The notes under the pieces: generated by a model
Told to the model about the DNA's origin: nothing
Databases searched by the model: none
What the model saw: only the letters and a program-made list of their open reading frames with translations
Position numbers and translations under genes: made by a program
Source: Duganella sp. Root336D2
GTDB lineage: Bacteria > Pseudomonadota > Gammaproteobacteria > Burkholderiales > Burkholderiaceae_D
Direction: 5' to 3'
Assembly (NCBI RefSeq): GCF_001425005.1
Contig: NZ_LMDB01000037.1
Coordinates: 67,269-131,268, forward strand
DNA: 64,000 bases
In this document: piece after piece, positions 44,787 through 53,635 of the stretch
Position numbering within the stretch: the first letter of the stretch is position 1
Layout: the number at the start of each line of letters is the position of its first letter

Positions 44787-45719
44787 ATGGTCGCACTCGT
44801 CATCGCAGAACACGACAACGCATCCCTGAAGGGCAGCACCCTCCACACCGTTACCGCCGCCGCCAAATGCGCAGGCGAAGTACACGTGCTGGTCGCTGGC
44901 TCGAACGCCGGCGCCGCCGCCGCTGCCGCCGCGAAAATCGCCGGCGTCACCAAAGTGCTGCACGCTGACGCAGCCCACTTCGCCGACGGCCTGGCAGAAA
45001 ACGTCTCCGAGCAGATCCTGGCGATCGCTGGTGGCTATTCTCACATCCTGGCTCCGGCAACCGCCTACGGCAAGAACATCCTGCCACGCGTAGCTGCAAA
45101 ACTGGACGTGGCCCAGATCTCCGAAATCACCAAGGTTGACGCGCCTGACACCTTCGAGCGCCCAATCTACGCCGGCAACGCAATCGCCTACGTGCAATCG
45201 TCGGACAAAGTCAAAGTCATCACCGTACGCAGCACCGGCTTCGACGCTGCTGCTGCCGAAGGCGGTTCCGCTGCCGTGGAAACCGTGGCTGCCGCTGCCG
45301 ATTTCGGCAAGTCCGCTTTCGTTGGCCGCGAAGTGGCCAAGTCGGACCGTCCGGAACTGACCGCTGCCAAGATCATCGTTTCCGGTGGCCGCGGCATGGG
45401 CTCCGCTGACGCCTTCAAGATCCTGGAACCGCTGGCTGACAAGCTGAACGCCGCCATGGGTGCATCGCGCGCCGCGGTGGACGCAGGCTTCGTGCCGAAC
45501 GACTGGCAGGTAGGCCAGACCGGCAAGATCGTTGCTCCTTCCCTGTACATCGCCGTCGGTATTTCCGGCGCGATCCAGCACTTGGCCGGCATGAAGGATT
45601 CCAAGGTCATCGTGGCCGTGAACAAAGACCCTGAAGCTCCAATCTTCTCCGTTGCCGACTACGGCATCGTAGGCGACCTGTTCGAGGTTGTTCCTCAACT
45701 GGTCAAGGAACTGGGTTAA
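44787..45719 (+). CDS. etfA: Electron transfer flavoprotein subunit alpha
   Basis: The 310-residue product has the N-terminal ETF fold (MVALVIAEHDNASLKGSTLH). The C-terminal FAD-binding domain is complete: VSGGRGMGSADAFKILEPLA, VGQTGKIVAPSLYIAVGISG, and AVNKDPEAPIFSVADYGIVG. It forms the heterodimer with EtfB. The next gene is an acyl-CoA dehydrogenase, its likely electron donor, behind a partial terminator. Confidence 0.95.
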   Translation: MVALVIAEHDNASLKGSTLHTVTAAAKCAGEVHVLVAGSNAGAAAAAAAKIAGVTKVLHADAAHFADGLAENVSEQILAIAGGYSHILAPATAYGKNILPRVAAKLDVAQISEITKVDAPDTFERPIYAGNAIAYVQSSDKVKVITVRSTGFDAAAAEGGSAAVETVAAAADFGKSAFVGREVAKSDRPELTAAKIIVSGGRGMGSADAFKILEPLADKLNAAMGASRAAVDAGFVPNDWQVGQTGKIVAPSLYIAVGISGAIQHLAGMKDSKVIVAVNKDPEAPIFSVADYGIVGDLFEVVPQLVKELG

Positions 45720-45753
45720 TTAAATAAATGTCCTGAAAAAGGACTGAGTACCG

Positions 45754-45775
45754 GGGCCACGCAAGTGGCCCTTTT
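45754..45775 (+). terminator. Terminator between etfA and acyl-CoA dehydrogenase
   Basis: GGGCCAC, loop GCAA and GTGGCCC are followed by TTTT. The short T-run suggests partial termination, giving more etfBA than acyl-CoA dehydrogenase mRNA. A small hairpin (GTCCT-GAAAA-AGGAC) precedes it. Confidence 0.7.
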
Positions 45776-45794
45776 ACTACCTTGGAGAGGTGTC

Positions 45795-47585
45795 ATGAGC
45801 TATCAAGCCCCAATGAAAGACATGCTGTTCGTGATGAACGAACTGGCAAACCTGGCAGGCGTATCCGCGCTGCCAGGCTGTGAAGATGCAAATGCGGAAA
45901 CCGCGGAAGCCGTACTGGAAGAAAACGCGAAATTCGTGAGCGGCGTGATCGCCCCGCTGAACCACGCAGCAGACAAAGAGCCAAGCTCCTGGACTGACGG
46001 CAAGGTCACCACTTCGAAGGGCTTCAAGGAAGCCTTCAAGCAGTTCGCTGAAGCCGGCTGGCAAGGCCTGCAGCACCCGACTGAATTCGGCGGCCAGGGC
46101 CTGCCGAAGCTGATCGGCACCCCATGCGTGGAAATGCTGCACGGCTCGAACCTGTCGTTCGCGCTGGTGGCGCTGCTGTCCGACGGCGCGATTGAAGCGC
46201 TGCTGACCGCTGGTTCCGACGAGCAGAAGGCAACCTACCTGGAGCCGCTGGTGACCGGCAAATGGACCGGCACCATGAACCTGACCGAGCCGCAAGCCGG
46301 CTCCGACCTGGCAGCCGTGCGCACCCGCGCCGTACCGCAGGGCGATGGCACCTACAAAGTATTCGGCACCAAGATCTTCATCACCTACGGTGAGCACGAT
46401 ATGGCCGAGAACATCGTTCACCTGGTGCTGGCGCGTACGCCTGATGCGCCGGCTGGCGTGAAGGGCATCTCGCTGTTCATCGTGCCGAAGTTCATGGTCA
46501 ACGCCGACGGTTCGCTGGGCGAGCGCAACGATGCGCACTGCGTGTCGATCGAACACAAGCTGGGCATCAAGGCTTCCCCGACCGCCGTGCTGCAGTTCGG
46601 CGACAACGGCGGCGCCGTGGGCTACCTGGTGGGCGAAGAAAACCGCGGGCTGGAATACATGTTCATCATGATGAACGCAGCCCGCTTCGGCGTCGGCATG
46701 CAGGGCGTGGGCCTGGCGGAAAATGCGTACCAGCAGGCGGTGACCTTCGCCAAGGACCGCGTGCAGTCGCGCGACCTGAACGGCTCCCCGGCTGGCGTGG
46801 CGATCATCAACCACCCGGACGTGCGCCGCATGCTGATGTCGATGCGCGCCCAGACCGAAGCAGCGCGTGCGCTGGCTTACGTAGCTGCCGGCATCCATGA
46901 CGTGGCACACCACCACGCAGACGCGGAAGTGCGCGCGGCAAACCAGGCTGTCTACGAATACCTGGTGCCGATCGTGAAGGGCTGGTCGACCGAGATGTCG
47001 GAAAACGTGGCCCGCGACGGCGTGCAAGTGCACGGCGGCATGGGCTTCATCGAGGAAACCGGCGCGGCGCAGCACTACCGCGATGCCAAGATCCTGACCA
47101 TCTACGAGGGCACCACCGCGATCCAGGCCAATGACCTGATCGGCCGCAAGACCGTGCGTGATGGCGGCGCGCTGGCCAAATCGATCATTGCGCAAGTGCG
47201 CGCGACTGCCGAAGAACTGGCTGGCGTGAACAGCCCTGATTTCGCCGCAATGCGCAAGCACCTGGCGCAAGGCGCCGACGACCTGGAAGCGGTGGTGGAG
47301 TACGTGGTCAACCACGTCAAGTCGGATATCAAGGGCGTATTCTCGGGTTCCGTGCTGTACCTGAAGCTGGCCGGTATCGTCTTCGGCGGCTGGCAGATGG
47401 GCCGTGCTGCGCTGATCGCGCAATCGAAGCTGTCGGCAGGCGGGGGCGATGCATCGTTCTACCACGCCAAAATCGTGACCGCGCGCTTCTTCGCGGATCA
47501 CATCCTGTCCGGCTCCACCGGCATGCGCGCCGCCATCGTTGAGGGCAGCGCAGGTGTGCTGGGCCTGGAAGTCGAGCAGTTCTAA
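45795..47585 (+). CDS. Acyl-CoA dehydrogenase (FadE/DmdC-like, long form)
   Basis: ATG 45795 follows GGAGAGG; the frame extends upstream through the terminator but is not conserved-looking. The 596-residue protein has the acyl-CoA dehydrogenase core (GTMNLTEPQAGSDLAAVRT near 158-176, GMGFIEETGAAQHYRDAKIL, IYEGTTAIQANDLIGRK). An extra C-terminal domain of about 130 residues is typical of the long FadE/DmdC group. It oxidises an acyl-CoA to the enoyl-CoA and passes electrons to EtfAB. Chain specificity cannot be read from the sequence. Confidence 0.88.
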   Translation: MSYQAPMKDMLFVMNELANLAGVSALPGCEDANAETAEAVLEENAKFVSGVIAPLNHAADKEPSSWTDGKVTTSKGFKEAFKQFAEAGWQGLQHPTEFGGQGLPKLIGTPCVEMLHGSNLSFALVALLSDGAIEALLTAGSDEQKATYLEPLVTGKWTGTMNLTEPQAGSDLAAVRTRAVPQGDGTYKVFGTKIFITYGEHDMAENIVHLVLARTPDAPAGVKGISLFIVPKFMVNADGSLGERNDAHCVSIEHKLGIKASPTAVLQFGDNGGAVGYLVGEENRGLEYMFIMMNAARFGVGMQGVGLAENAYQQAVTFAKDRVQSRDLNGSPAGVAIINHPDVRRMLMSMRAQTEAARALAYVAAGIHDVAHHHADAEVRAANQAVYEYLVPIVKGWSTEMSENVARDGVQVHGGMGFIEETGAAQHYRDAKILTIYEGTTAIQANDLIGRKTVRDGGALAKSIIAQVRATAEELAGVNSPDFAAMRKHLAQGADDLEAVVEYVVNHVKSDIKGVFSGSVLYLKLAGIVFGGWQMGRAALIAQSKLSAGGGDASFYHAKIVTARFFADHILSGSTGMRAAIVEGSAGVLGLEVEQF

Positions 47586-48155
47586 GTTGCAGCGGGGCGG
47601 CCCTTGCGCCGCCCTTCATGCGCAAGGAGCCATTCCTTGCGCGCCAATCCCCCGCCGTAGCCCGTCAGCGATCCATCCTTGCCGATAACCCGTGGCAGGG
47701 AATGATGATCGCAATCCGGTTTGCCCCATTCGCTCCAGCTACTGCCCGCACCGAGTTGGGCGCCCCCAGGCGCGCTGCCAGGTCGGCGTAATGCGTCACT
47801 TCCCCAAACTCCATTGCGCGCAGCGCATTCCAGACGCCGCGCTGGAAGTCGCTTCCCGACGCATCGAGCGCCACGCTGAATTGCCGGCGTTTGCCTTCGA
47901 AGTATTCTGCGATCTCTGTCTCGGCCTGGCGCGTATGCGCGTTTTCTCCGGCCAGGCGGAAGCCCAGCGCCAGCGCTTCCTTGATGTCGGAGAAGAAGTC
48001 GACATTCTCCGCCTTCGGCTCGCGTGCACGGCAGGTTGGCAGGCAGAAGATGCCGTGGTCTTGACCGCCGCATAAAATGCGCCGACATGTTCAGGCGAGC
48101 GTGCGACCAGTGCCTGGTAGCAGCGCTGGATGTCGGTGGGATCAGTGAATTTCAT
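47582..48155 (-). pseudogene. Ada-type methylated-DNA-cysteine methyltransferase, two frameshifts
   Basis: Read across three frames, this region encodes one Ada-like protein. It starts MKFTDPTDIQRCYQAL (ATG 48155) with a zinc module (FCLPTCRAREPKAENVDFF), then a methyltransferase domain (DFQRGVWNALRAMEFGEVTH) with active site IPCHRV, ending GRPAAT. One base is missing near 48053 and another near 47691; each lies in a short G/C run and shifts the frame. The second falls inside the active-site PCHRV. The gene would thus be inactive, or the deletions are sequencing errors. The intact product would repair O6-methylguanine. Confidence 0.8.
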
Positions 48156-48246
48156 CGTCGAGGAGGGAAGCGGAGGATTGATGGCAGGAGCTTAACGAGG
48201 CTCCTGCCTGGGCTGCAACCGAAAATCGGACGACAATTTTTTGGCC

Positions 48247-49155
48247 TTACAGTCCTTTTTTCGCGAGTTCAGCGATCTCGTAGTCCCCATCATCCACCAG
48301 GCGCTCGCCGCCAGGCATCATTCCCAGTCCCAGTGTCCGCCCAAGCGACAGCAGCAAGCTCTGGCCTGCAACCTTGCGCACCGGCTCCAGCTGGTAGACC
48401 GGGTCGGCAAAGGCTTCTGCCGGCGTGACGATCTTCCAGCCCATCTGCCCGAATTGCGCCAGCACGTCGTCCAGCCATAGTGCGTTGATCAGGTTGTGGT
48501 GCAGCAGCAGGACCTGAGAGATATCGCGTCCTTGCAGTTGCTGCGACAGCTCGCGGTAAGCCAGTGCGCGCTGCTTGATATGGGCCAGGTAGGCAGTGCG
48601 GATCGCGCCGACATCGGCCTTGGGATCCTTCGCCAGTACCTGTTCCAGCTTTTCGTTCAGGCGCCAATCGCTGGTGTCCAGGCTCACCTGCGCATTGCGG
48701 TAGCCATGGTCGCGCAGGAATGTGCGCATGCCATCGATCTTTTCCGGAGTATTCCCTTCGCGCAGATAGGTAAAGCGCAACCATTTCCGGTAGCCGGGCT
48801 GGGTGCTGATCAAGCTGTCGCACTCCATCACCTGGCGCTGGTATTCGGCCAGCGGGACTTTTTCCAGGTCCGGATGCGTCACCGTGTGGTTGCCGATCGC
48901 GTGGCCGGCCTTGCTCCAGGCTTGCAATAGCGGCAGGCCTTGCTGCGTGTTGGCGCCGTAGCTTGTGGTGACGAACAGTGCCGCCTGCACGCGGTGCTTG
49001 GCAAGCGCAGCCAGGATAGCCTGGTTGCGTTCCTGCGCAGACATGCGGGGCGTGTTGCCGGCGTTGGGGCCGTCATCGATGGTGATCGCTACCGATTGCG
49101 CTTGCGCGGCACTGGCTGCGGCCAGGGCTGCTGCGGCGAGAAGGCGGCGCATCAT
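48247..49155 (-). CDS. Polysaccharide deacetylase, exported
   Basis: The 302-residue protein has a signal peptide (about 1-20, AAQAQ). NodB-domain motifs are present: TIDDGP with catalytic Asp27 and metal-binding Asp28, and HTVTHP with His90 and His94. LDTSDWRLN and a late LLLHH supply the remaining positions. It should remove acetyl groups from a cell-wall or exopolysaccharide substrate in the periplasm. ATG 49155 overlaps the preceding stop (ATGA), so it is coupled to proline dehydrogenase, an unexpected partner. Confidence 0.87.
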   Translation of the reverse strand: MMRRLLAAAALAAASAAQAQSVAITIDDGPNAGNTPRMSAQERNQAILAALAKHRVQAALFVTTSYGANTQQGLPLLQAWSKAGHAIGNHTVTHPDLEKVPLAEYQRQVMECDSLISTQPGYRKWLRFTYLREGNTPEKIDGMRTFLRDHGYRNAQVSLDTSDWRLNEKLEQVLAKDPKADVGAIRTAYLAHIKQRALAYRELSQQLQGRDISQVLLLHHNLINALWLDDVLAQFGQMGWKIVTPAEAFADPVYQLEPVRKVAGQSLLLSLGRTLGLGMMPGGERLVDDGDYEIAELAKKGL

Positions 49156-50165
49156 GCCGCACCCAGGGCGTCAACGACCGCCTGGTAGACGCGGACTGGT
49201 TCTTCGGAGATGCGGTTCAATACGTACAAGAAGTACTCCTTCCCAAAAACTGCGTACTCGCGCGTGGCGAAGCCGCCGTCGCGCAGCTCGGAGATATTCT
49301 GCTCGCCCAGGCCGATCAGCGACTCGAATTCGTAGTGGCCGGCTGCGATGCCCTCGGCGCGAATCATGGCCGCCAGCTCGTCCTGGACCGGGCGGTCATG
49401 CGTCGCGATCGAGCATTTGTGGCCGCTGCGCAGCAGTACGGCTGCGTAGCGGCGATAGGCCGCAGCCAGTTCGGGGCTGTTGCGAGGATAGGCGATCTGC
49501 ACCGGTTCGAACATGGCGCCCTTGACCAGGCGGATGCGGCCCGGATGGCGCAGCAGGGCAGGGAGGTCGTTCGCGGTGCGGTGCAGCTTGGCCGGCACCG
49601 TGATGCCGACGTTCGCCAGTCCGTCCTGCTGGTGCAAGCGGCTATAGGTCTCGTAAATGCCGGAGGTGCGATCGGAAGCCTCCATCGAAATCATCACTTC
49701 CTGGCCGATCTCCTGCGCTGCCCGCGCGATGCGGCGCGCATTGCGATAGCCGAGCTCCGGATCGACCAGCGAGCCGATATGCGACAAGTCGAACGAGATC
49801 GAACAGTCGAGGTGCTGCTCGCCGATGGCCTGCACCAGCTGCAGGAATACGCTGGTTTCCGCGTTGGCGAAAGCTTCGTCGCGTACGCTCTCGCCCATGT
49901 ACTCGGCGGAAGCGCGGTGCCCGTTCTGGTTGATCATCGCGGCACGCACGATGACGTCCGCTACCGTGCTGCCCGCAACATAACGCTGCGATACGCGCTC
50001 CATGTAAGGGCGCAGCATCGGGTCCTCCAGGAAGCGGGCCTTGGCGTCCTCATTGACGGCCAGTTCGCGCAAGGCGCTGGCTGCGCGGTCCACCAGGGGT
50101 TGCCACTGGGGCGGGAAGTGGGGCGGGAAGTGGGGCGGGAAGTGGGGCGTGGTATTGTCTGTCAC
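49152..50165 (-). CDS. Proline dehydrogenase (stand-alone)
   Basis: A GTG at 50165 lies behind AAGGAGA and is preferred to ATG 50213, which abuts the divergent gene. The 337-residue product is a FAD-dependent proline dehydrogenase with a TIM barrel: CSISFDLSHIGSLVDPELGY, MISMEASDRTSGIYETY, and RIRLVKGAMFEP. The catalytic REYAVFGKEYFLYVLNRISE end is typical. It oxidises proline to pyrroline-5-carboxylate. Most betaproteobacteria use the large PutA fusion, so a separate enzyme is less usual. Its N-terminus contains three HFPP repeats. Confidence 0.85.
   Translation of the reverse strand: MTDNTTPHFPPHFPPHFPPQWQPLVDRAASALRELAVNEDAKARFLEDPMLRPYMERVSQRYVAGSTVADVIVRAAMINQNGHRASAEYMGESVRDEAFANAETSVFLQLVQAIGEQHLDCSISFDLSHIGSLVDPELGYRNARRIARAAQEIGQEVMISMEASDRTSGIYETYSRLHQQDGLANVGITVPAKLHRTANDLPALLRHPGRIRLVKGAMFEPVQIAYPRNSPELAAAYRRYAAVLLRSGHKCSIATHDRPVQDELAAMIRAEGIAAGHYEFESLIGLGEQNISELRDGGFATREYAVFGKEYFLYVLNRISEEPVRVYQAVVDALGAA
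50111..50146 (-). repeat. Three 12-bp coding repeats in proline dehydrogenase gene
   Basis: GCGGGAAGTGGG is repeated three times exactly and encodes HFPP three times near the N-terminus of the proline dehydrogenase. The unit is a multiple of three, so slippage changes length without breaking the frame. Confidence 0.9.
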
Positions 50166-50225
50166 GGTGTCTCCTTGCGCGTTTTGGCGTTGTATATTAA
50201 CTAAAATTTCCATATGGAGCCGGCC

Positions 50226-50846
50226 ATGGATGCTTCAACCCTCATGCTGTTCGTGCCCGCCTGTTTTGCATTGAATATGGCGCCGGGGCCGAACAACCTG
50301 CTATCGGTCAGCAATGCCACGCGCTATGGCTTTCGCCGCTCGTGCCTGGCGGGTGCCGGACGGCTGGTCGCATTTGCAGGGATGATCGCGCTGGCGTCGG
50401 CCGGGCTGGCAGCGGTGCTGCATACCTCCGAGCTGCTGTTCTATGGGATCAAGACCGTTGGCGCGATCTACCTGTTCTACCTGGCGTGGCAGCTCTGGCG
50501 TGCGCCGCCGGGTGGGCAGGTGGCGGGCGCTGCGCCAGTTGCGGGCTGGTGGCAGTTGGCACGCCAGGAATTCCTGGTCGCTTCGGGCAATCCGAAAGCA
50601 ATCCTGATTTTCACGGCTTTCCTGCCGCAATTCGTCGATCCTGCCGGGCCGGTAGGCGCACAGTTCTTCGTGTTGGGCGTATTGTTTTTGCTGCTGGAGC
50701 TGGTGGCGCTGGCGGCTTACGCCTGGATGGGCGCGCGCATGCAGAAGTGGTTCGCGCAACCGCGCGGCAAGAGGACGTTCAATCGGATTTGCGCCGGCCT
50801 GCTGGCCGGCGCGGGGATGGGGTTACTGCTGTCGCGGAGGGCTTAG
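50226..50846 (+). CDS. LysE/RhtB-family amino-acid exporter
   Basis: ATG 50226 has GGAG at correct spacing; an ATG at 50214 overlaps the divergent start region. The 206-residue protein has six hydrophobic helices, with the LysE signature MAPGPNNLLSVSNATRYGFR at about 19-38. Members export amino acids such as lysine or homoserine. It diverges from proline dehydrogenase, so a role in proline or amino-acid overflow is plausible but unproven. Confidence 0.86.
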   Translation: MDASTLMLFVPACFALNMAPGPNNLLSVSNATRYGFRRSCLAGAGRLVAFAGMIALASAGLAAVLHTSELLFYGIKTVGAIYLFYLAWQLWRAPPGGQVAGAAPVAGWWQLARQEFLVASGNPKAILIFTAFLPQFVDPAGPVGAQFFVLGVLFLLLELVALAAYAWMGARMQKWFAQPRGKRTFNRICAGLLAGAGMGLLLSRRA

Positions 50847-51256
50847 TAGCGTTCCAGGCCGCCGTGTTCGCGGCGAACGTGGTCGCCATTGCGCAGGTTA
50901 GGATCGTTCTTCAGTACGACGGTGCCGACCTTGCCGGTTTCGTACTTGACGGTCACGTGCCATTCCTTGACCTTGTTCATTTTGCCTTCGATCTTCTTGC
51001 CAGCGTAGGCGCCGCCGGCAGCGCCAGCAACGGTGGCCAGGGTTTTGCCGGTGCCGCCGCCTACCTGGTTGCCCAGCAGGCCGCCAGCGAGACCGCCGGC
51101 AATAATGCCGGTCGCGCCGCCTTCGCCATCTTTTTCGACGACTTTAACAGCGGTCACAGTGCCGCAATCGGCGCAAACAGAGCGTTTCGGTTGCGCATTC
51201 GCGCCGGTAACCGTTACGGCCAGGATGGCTGGCAAGAGGAATTTAATTACTTTCAT
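50843..51256 (-). CDS. Glycine-zipper 2TM protein, secreted
   Basis: The 137-residue protein has a signal peptide (1-22, GANAQ) without a lipobox. A CADCG motif follows, then a glycine-zipper 2TM region (about 47-88: GATGIIAGGLAGGLLGNQVG, VAGAAGGAYAGKKIEGKM) and a basic-acidic C-terminus. It resembles SlyB-like outer-membrane proteins. Such proteins sit in or between the membranes; no specific role is known. It overlaps the LysE gene by four bases, tail-to-tail. Confidence 0.78.
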   Translation of the reverse strand: MKVIKFLLPAILAVTVTGANAQPKRSVCADCGTVTAVKVVEKDGEGGATGIIAGGLAGGLLGNQVGGGTGKTLATVAGAAGGAYAGKKIEGKMNKVKEWHVTVKYETGKVGTVVLKNDPNLRNGDHVRREHGGLERY

Positions 51257-51348
51257 ATGGGTTCTCCAAAAACGGTTGTAGTGTGGTGAGTATAGGTCAA
51301 TAGTTGCCGAATGGAATGCAAATTTGTGACAAGACGTTAGCCGTACAT

Positions 51349-51373
51349 GAGCCTGTGTCCCACCATGGGGTCA
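51349..51373. repeat. Half copy of the GTGTCACACC-type repeat
   Basis: This segment matches 38569-38593 at 23 of 25 positions (both share CACCATGGGGTCA) but lacks the second arm. It overlaps the stop codon of the TM2-domain gene, as a repeat does in the LysR gene. Confidence 0.7.
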
Positions 51374-51787
51374 GCCGTAGATGCCGCCGGTGTAGAGCAG
51401 GTCGAACAGGCGGGCGATGGTGGCGATCAGGCTGAAGGCGCCGAACATCAGGCTGGCGACCAGTACGATCGCCAGCGGCCAGCGCGAACTCGATTGCTTG
51501 CCGGAGCCGGGATTGAAGGCGGCATCCCATTTCTCATCGGGCATGAGGCCCAGGACCAGGGCCTCGAGCACGCCGACCAGGATCGACACGATCAGTGGCA
51601 GCAGCAGGAAGTAGGGATCGGCTTTCGGCCACAGCGCAAACACGGCGGCGCAGCCGAGCAGGCTGGCCGCGTGCAGCCAGCCCCATTTGTCGGCCAGGCC
51701 GCGCAGGTAGAAGCGGTGCAGGCCGAGGCCGCCGGCGACGGCGGCGAGCAGGGCGGCAAAGGTTTTGTTTTTGTGTAAAACAGACAT
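51371..51787 (-). CDS. TM2-domain membrane protein
   Basis: ATG 51787 begins MSVLHKNKTFAALLA; the longer frame upstream is not supported. The 138-residue product has an N-terminal TM2-type pair of helices (AGGLGLHRFYLRGLADKWGW contains the GLHRFY core). Further helices follow around 60-130. TM2 proteins are inner-membrane proteins of uncertain role. The C-terminal residues and stop overlap an intergenic repeat. Confidence 0.78.
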   Translation of the reverse strand: MSVLHKNKTFAALLAAVAGGLGLHRFYLRGLADKWGWLHAASLLGCAAVFALWPKADPYFLLLPLIVSILVGVLEALVLGLMPDEKWDAAFNPGSGKQSSSRWPLAIVLVASLMFGAFSLIATIARLFDLLYTGGIYG

Positions 51788-51902
51788 GATTGCTGCCGAA
51801 AAGTCCGAAAAACCGGCAGTATCGCACAACAAAGCTGTTGCCGCCGTGGCTAGTTCAGGGGATAATTTCGGATTGTCCAAGTCCCCACCAATTTGATTAA
51901 TC

Positions 51903-51932
51903 TTGCAGGTCGGATTGAAAGCGCGCTATAAT
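51903..51932 (+). promoter_or_regulatory. Promoter of the rpsP-rimM-trmD-rplS operon
   Basis: TTGCAG (51903-51908), an 18-bp spacer and TATAAT (51927-51932) form a good sigma70 promoter. Transcription would start near 51939, 35 bp before rpsP. Confidence 0.7.
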
Positions 51933-51973
51933 TTGCGGCTTTATCCGACTCAGCACTCTTTTTTGGAAATATT

Positions 51974-52219
51974 ATGGTCGTTATTCGTTTAGCTCGTGGT
52001 GGCGCCAAGAAGCGTCCTTTCTACAACATCGTTGCAACCGATTCCCGCAATCGTCGTGACGGCCGTTTCGTAGAGCGTATCGGCTTCTTCAACCCAATGG
52101 CTACCGGCCAAGCAGAAACCTTCCGCGTTGCTGCTGACCGTCTGGCTTACTGGCAAGGCGTTGGCGCTCAGCTGTCCCCAGCTGTTGCCAAGCTGGTTGC
52201 TACCCAGAAAGCAGCTTAA
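51974..52219 (+). CDS. rpsP: 30S ribosomal protein S16
   Basis: The 81-residue product is a full-length S16: MVVIRLARGGAKKRPFYNIV at the start, then RNRRDGRFVERIGFFNPM. It binds 16S rRNA early in 30S assembly. It is the first gene of the classical rpsP-rimM-trmD-rplS operon, and GGAAAT precedes its ATG. Confidence 0.97.
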   Translation: MVVIRLARGGAKKRPFYNIVATDSRNRRDGRFVERIGFFNPMATGQAETFRVAADRLAYWQGVGAQLSPAVAKLVATQKAA

Positions 52220-52227
52220 TTCAAGCT

Positions 52228-52770
52228 TTGAGCAGCAAGACCGCATCTGGGGTGCAAGCCCCGGCTGACCTGGTTCAGGTTGGCTTTGTTTTCGGTGCCT
52301 ACGGCATCACCGGCGGGGTCCGTGTCCGACCCTTCAACTCCGAAGCAGATGCGCTGCTGCATGCCACCACTTGGTGGCTCGACAAGCCAAGCCTGCGTGA
52401 CGTGGAAGTCAAGCGGGCTAAGCTGCATGGTGGCGATGTCGTCACCACTATCGTCGGGATGACGGACCGTAACGAAGCAGAAGCGCTGAAAGGCGCGGCC
52501 GTATTCGTCTCGCGCGCCGATTTCCCGCAGCTGCAAGAAGACGAATACTACTGGGGCGACTTGCTCGGCCTGGCAGTTCAGAATCAACAGGGCGAAAGCC
52601 TTGGAATAGTCGCGGACATGATGAGCAATGGGCCACAATCCATTTTGCGCGTCGAGTACGAGGCTGATGGAAAGGCGCAAGAGCGCCTGATCCCGTTTGT
52701 AAGCCAGTTTGTCATCAGGGTGGACAAGGACGCGAAGCAGATCATCGTGGACTGGGGCCTGGATTACTAA
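52228..52770 (+). CDS. rimM: 16S rRNA maturation factor RimM
   Basis: The 180-residue product starts most likely at TTG 52228; a GTG at 52252 is an alternative, and neither has a clear binding site. The RimM domain (VGFVFGAYGITGGVRVRPFN) is followed by a PRC-barrel with LQEDEYYWGDLLGLAV and ERLIPFVSQFVIRVD. RimM helps assemble the 30S head by binding S19. Its place after rpsP fits the conserved order. Confidence 0.93.
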   Translation: MSSKTASGVQAPADLVQVGFVFGAYGITGGVRVRPFNSEADALLHATTWWLDKPSLRDVEVKRAKLHGGDVVTTIVGMTDRNEAEALKGAAVFVSRADFPQLQEDEYYWGDLLGLAVQNQQGESLGIVADMMSNGPQSILRVEYEADGKAQERLIPFVSQFVIRVDKDAKQIIVDWGLDY

Positions 52771-52784
52771 TCCGGAACCGCACA

Positions 52785-53531
52785 ATGCAATTCGACGTCA
52801 TTTCCCTGTTCCCCGAGATGTTCGCTGCCTTGACGCAGTCCGGCGTAACCCGCCGTGCGTTCGAGCAGAAGCGCTGGGGCCTGTCGCTGTGGAATCCGCG
52901 CGATTTCACCACTGACAACCACCGCACCGTGGATGACCGCCCTTACGGCGGCGGCCCGGGGATGGTGATGCTGGCCAAGCCGCTGGAACAGACCATCGCG
53001 GCCGCTAAGCAGCGCCAGGTGGTTTCCGGCTTGCCGGCGCCGCGCGTGGTGTACATGTCGCCGCAAGGCAAGCAGCTCACGCATGAACGCGTGATGCAGT
53101 TGAAGCAGGAGCCCGGCCTCGTGATCCTGTGCGGCCGCTACGAAGCGGTGGACCAGCGTTTGCTGGACCGTTGCATCGATGAAGAAATCAGCCTCGGCGA
53201 TTTCGTGCTGTCCGGCGGCGAGCTGCCTGCCATGGCCCTGATGGATGCCGTGGTGCGCCAGTTGCCAGGCGTGCTGAATACCGATGCTTCGGCAGTCGAA
53301 GACAGTTTCGTCAACGGCCTGCTGGATTCGCCGCACTATACGCGGCCAGAGATTTATGAAGGCGAGGCAGTGCCACCCGTGCTTTTGGGCGGCAACCACG
53401 CCGAGATCGAGAAGTGGCGCCGTGAGCGCATGCTGGAAGCGACGGCGCGCAAGCGTCCCGACCTGCTGGCAAAGGCGCGCGAAGCGGGCCTGCTCTCGAA
53501 GAAGGACGAAAAGTTTTTGGCGGGTTTGTAA
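52785..53531 (+). CDS. trmD: tRNA (guanine-N1-)-methyltransferase
   Basis: The 248-residue product starts MQFDVISLFPEMFAALTQSG and has the SPOUT knot residues: YGGGPGMVMLAKPLE, the ILCGRYEAVDQRLL segment and LSGGELPAMALMDAVVR. TrmD methylates G37 of several tRNAs and prevents frameshifting. Position and length are standard. Confidence 0.97.
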   Translation: MQFDVISLFPEMFAALTQSGVTRRAFEQKRWGLSLWNPRDFTTDNHRTVDDRPYGGGPGMVMLAKPLEQTIAAAKQRQVVSGLPAPRVVYMSPQGKQLTHERVMQLKQEPGLVILCGRYEAVDQRLLDRCIDEEISLGDFVLSGGELPAMALMDAVVRQLPGVLNTDASAVEDSFVNGLLDSPHYTRPEIYEGEAVPPVLLGGNHAEIEKWRRERMLEATARKRPDLLAKAREAGLLSKKDEKFLAGL

Positions 53532-53635
53532 ACCCGTTGTAGTACCGTGGCAGGCATGTTGCCTGCCGTGTTTCAACCCCATCCTCTACCGGGCATCCCT
53601 GATCGCGCCGGCAAGATGGTAATAGGAGTCATACA

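Noticed and set aside
45777..47501. 574-codon minus-strand frame opposite the acyl-CoA dehydrogenase
   Set aside because: A shadow of a well-conserved enzyme; no recognisable domain or ribosome binding site.
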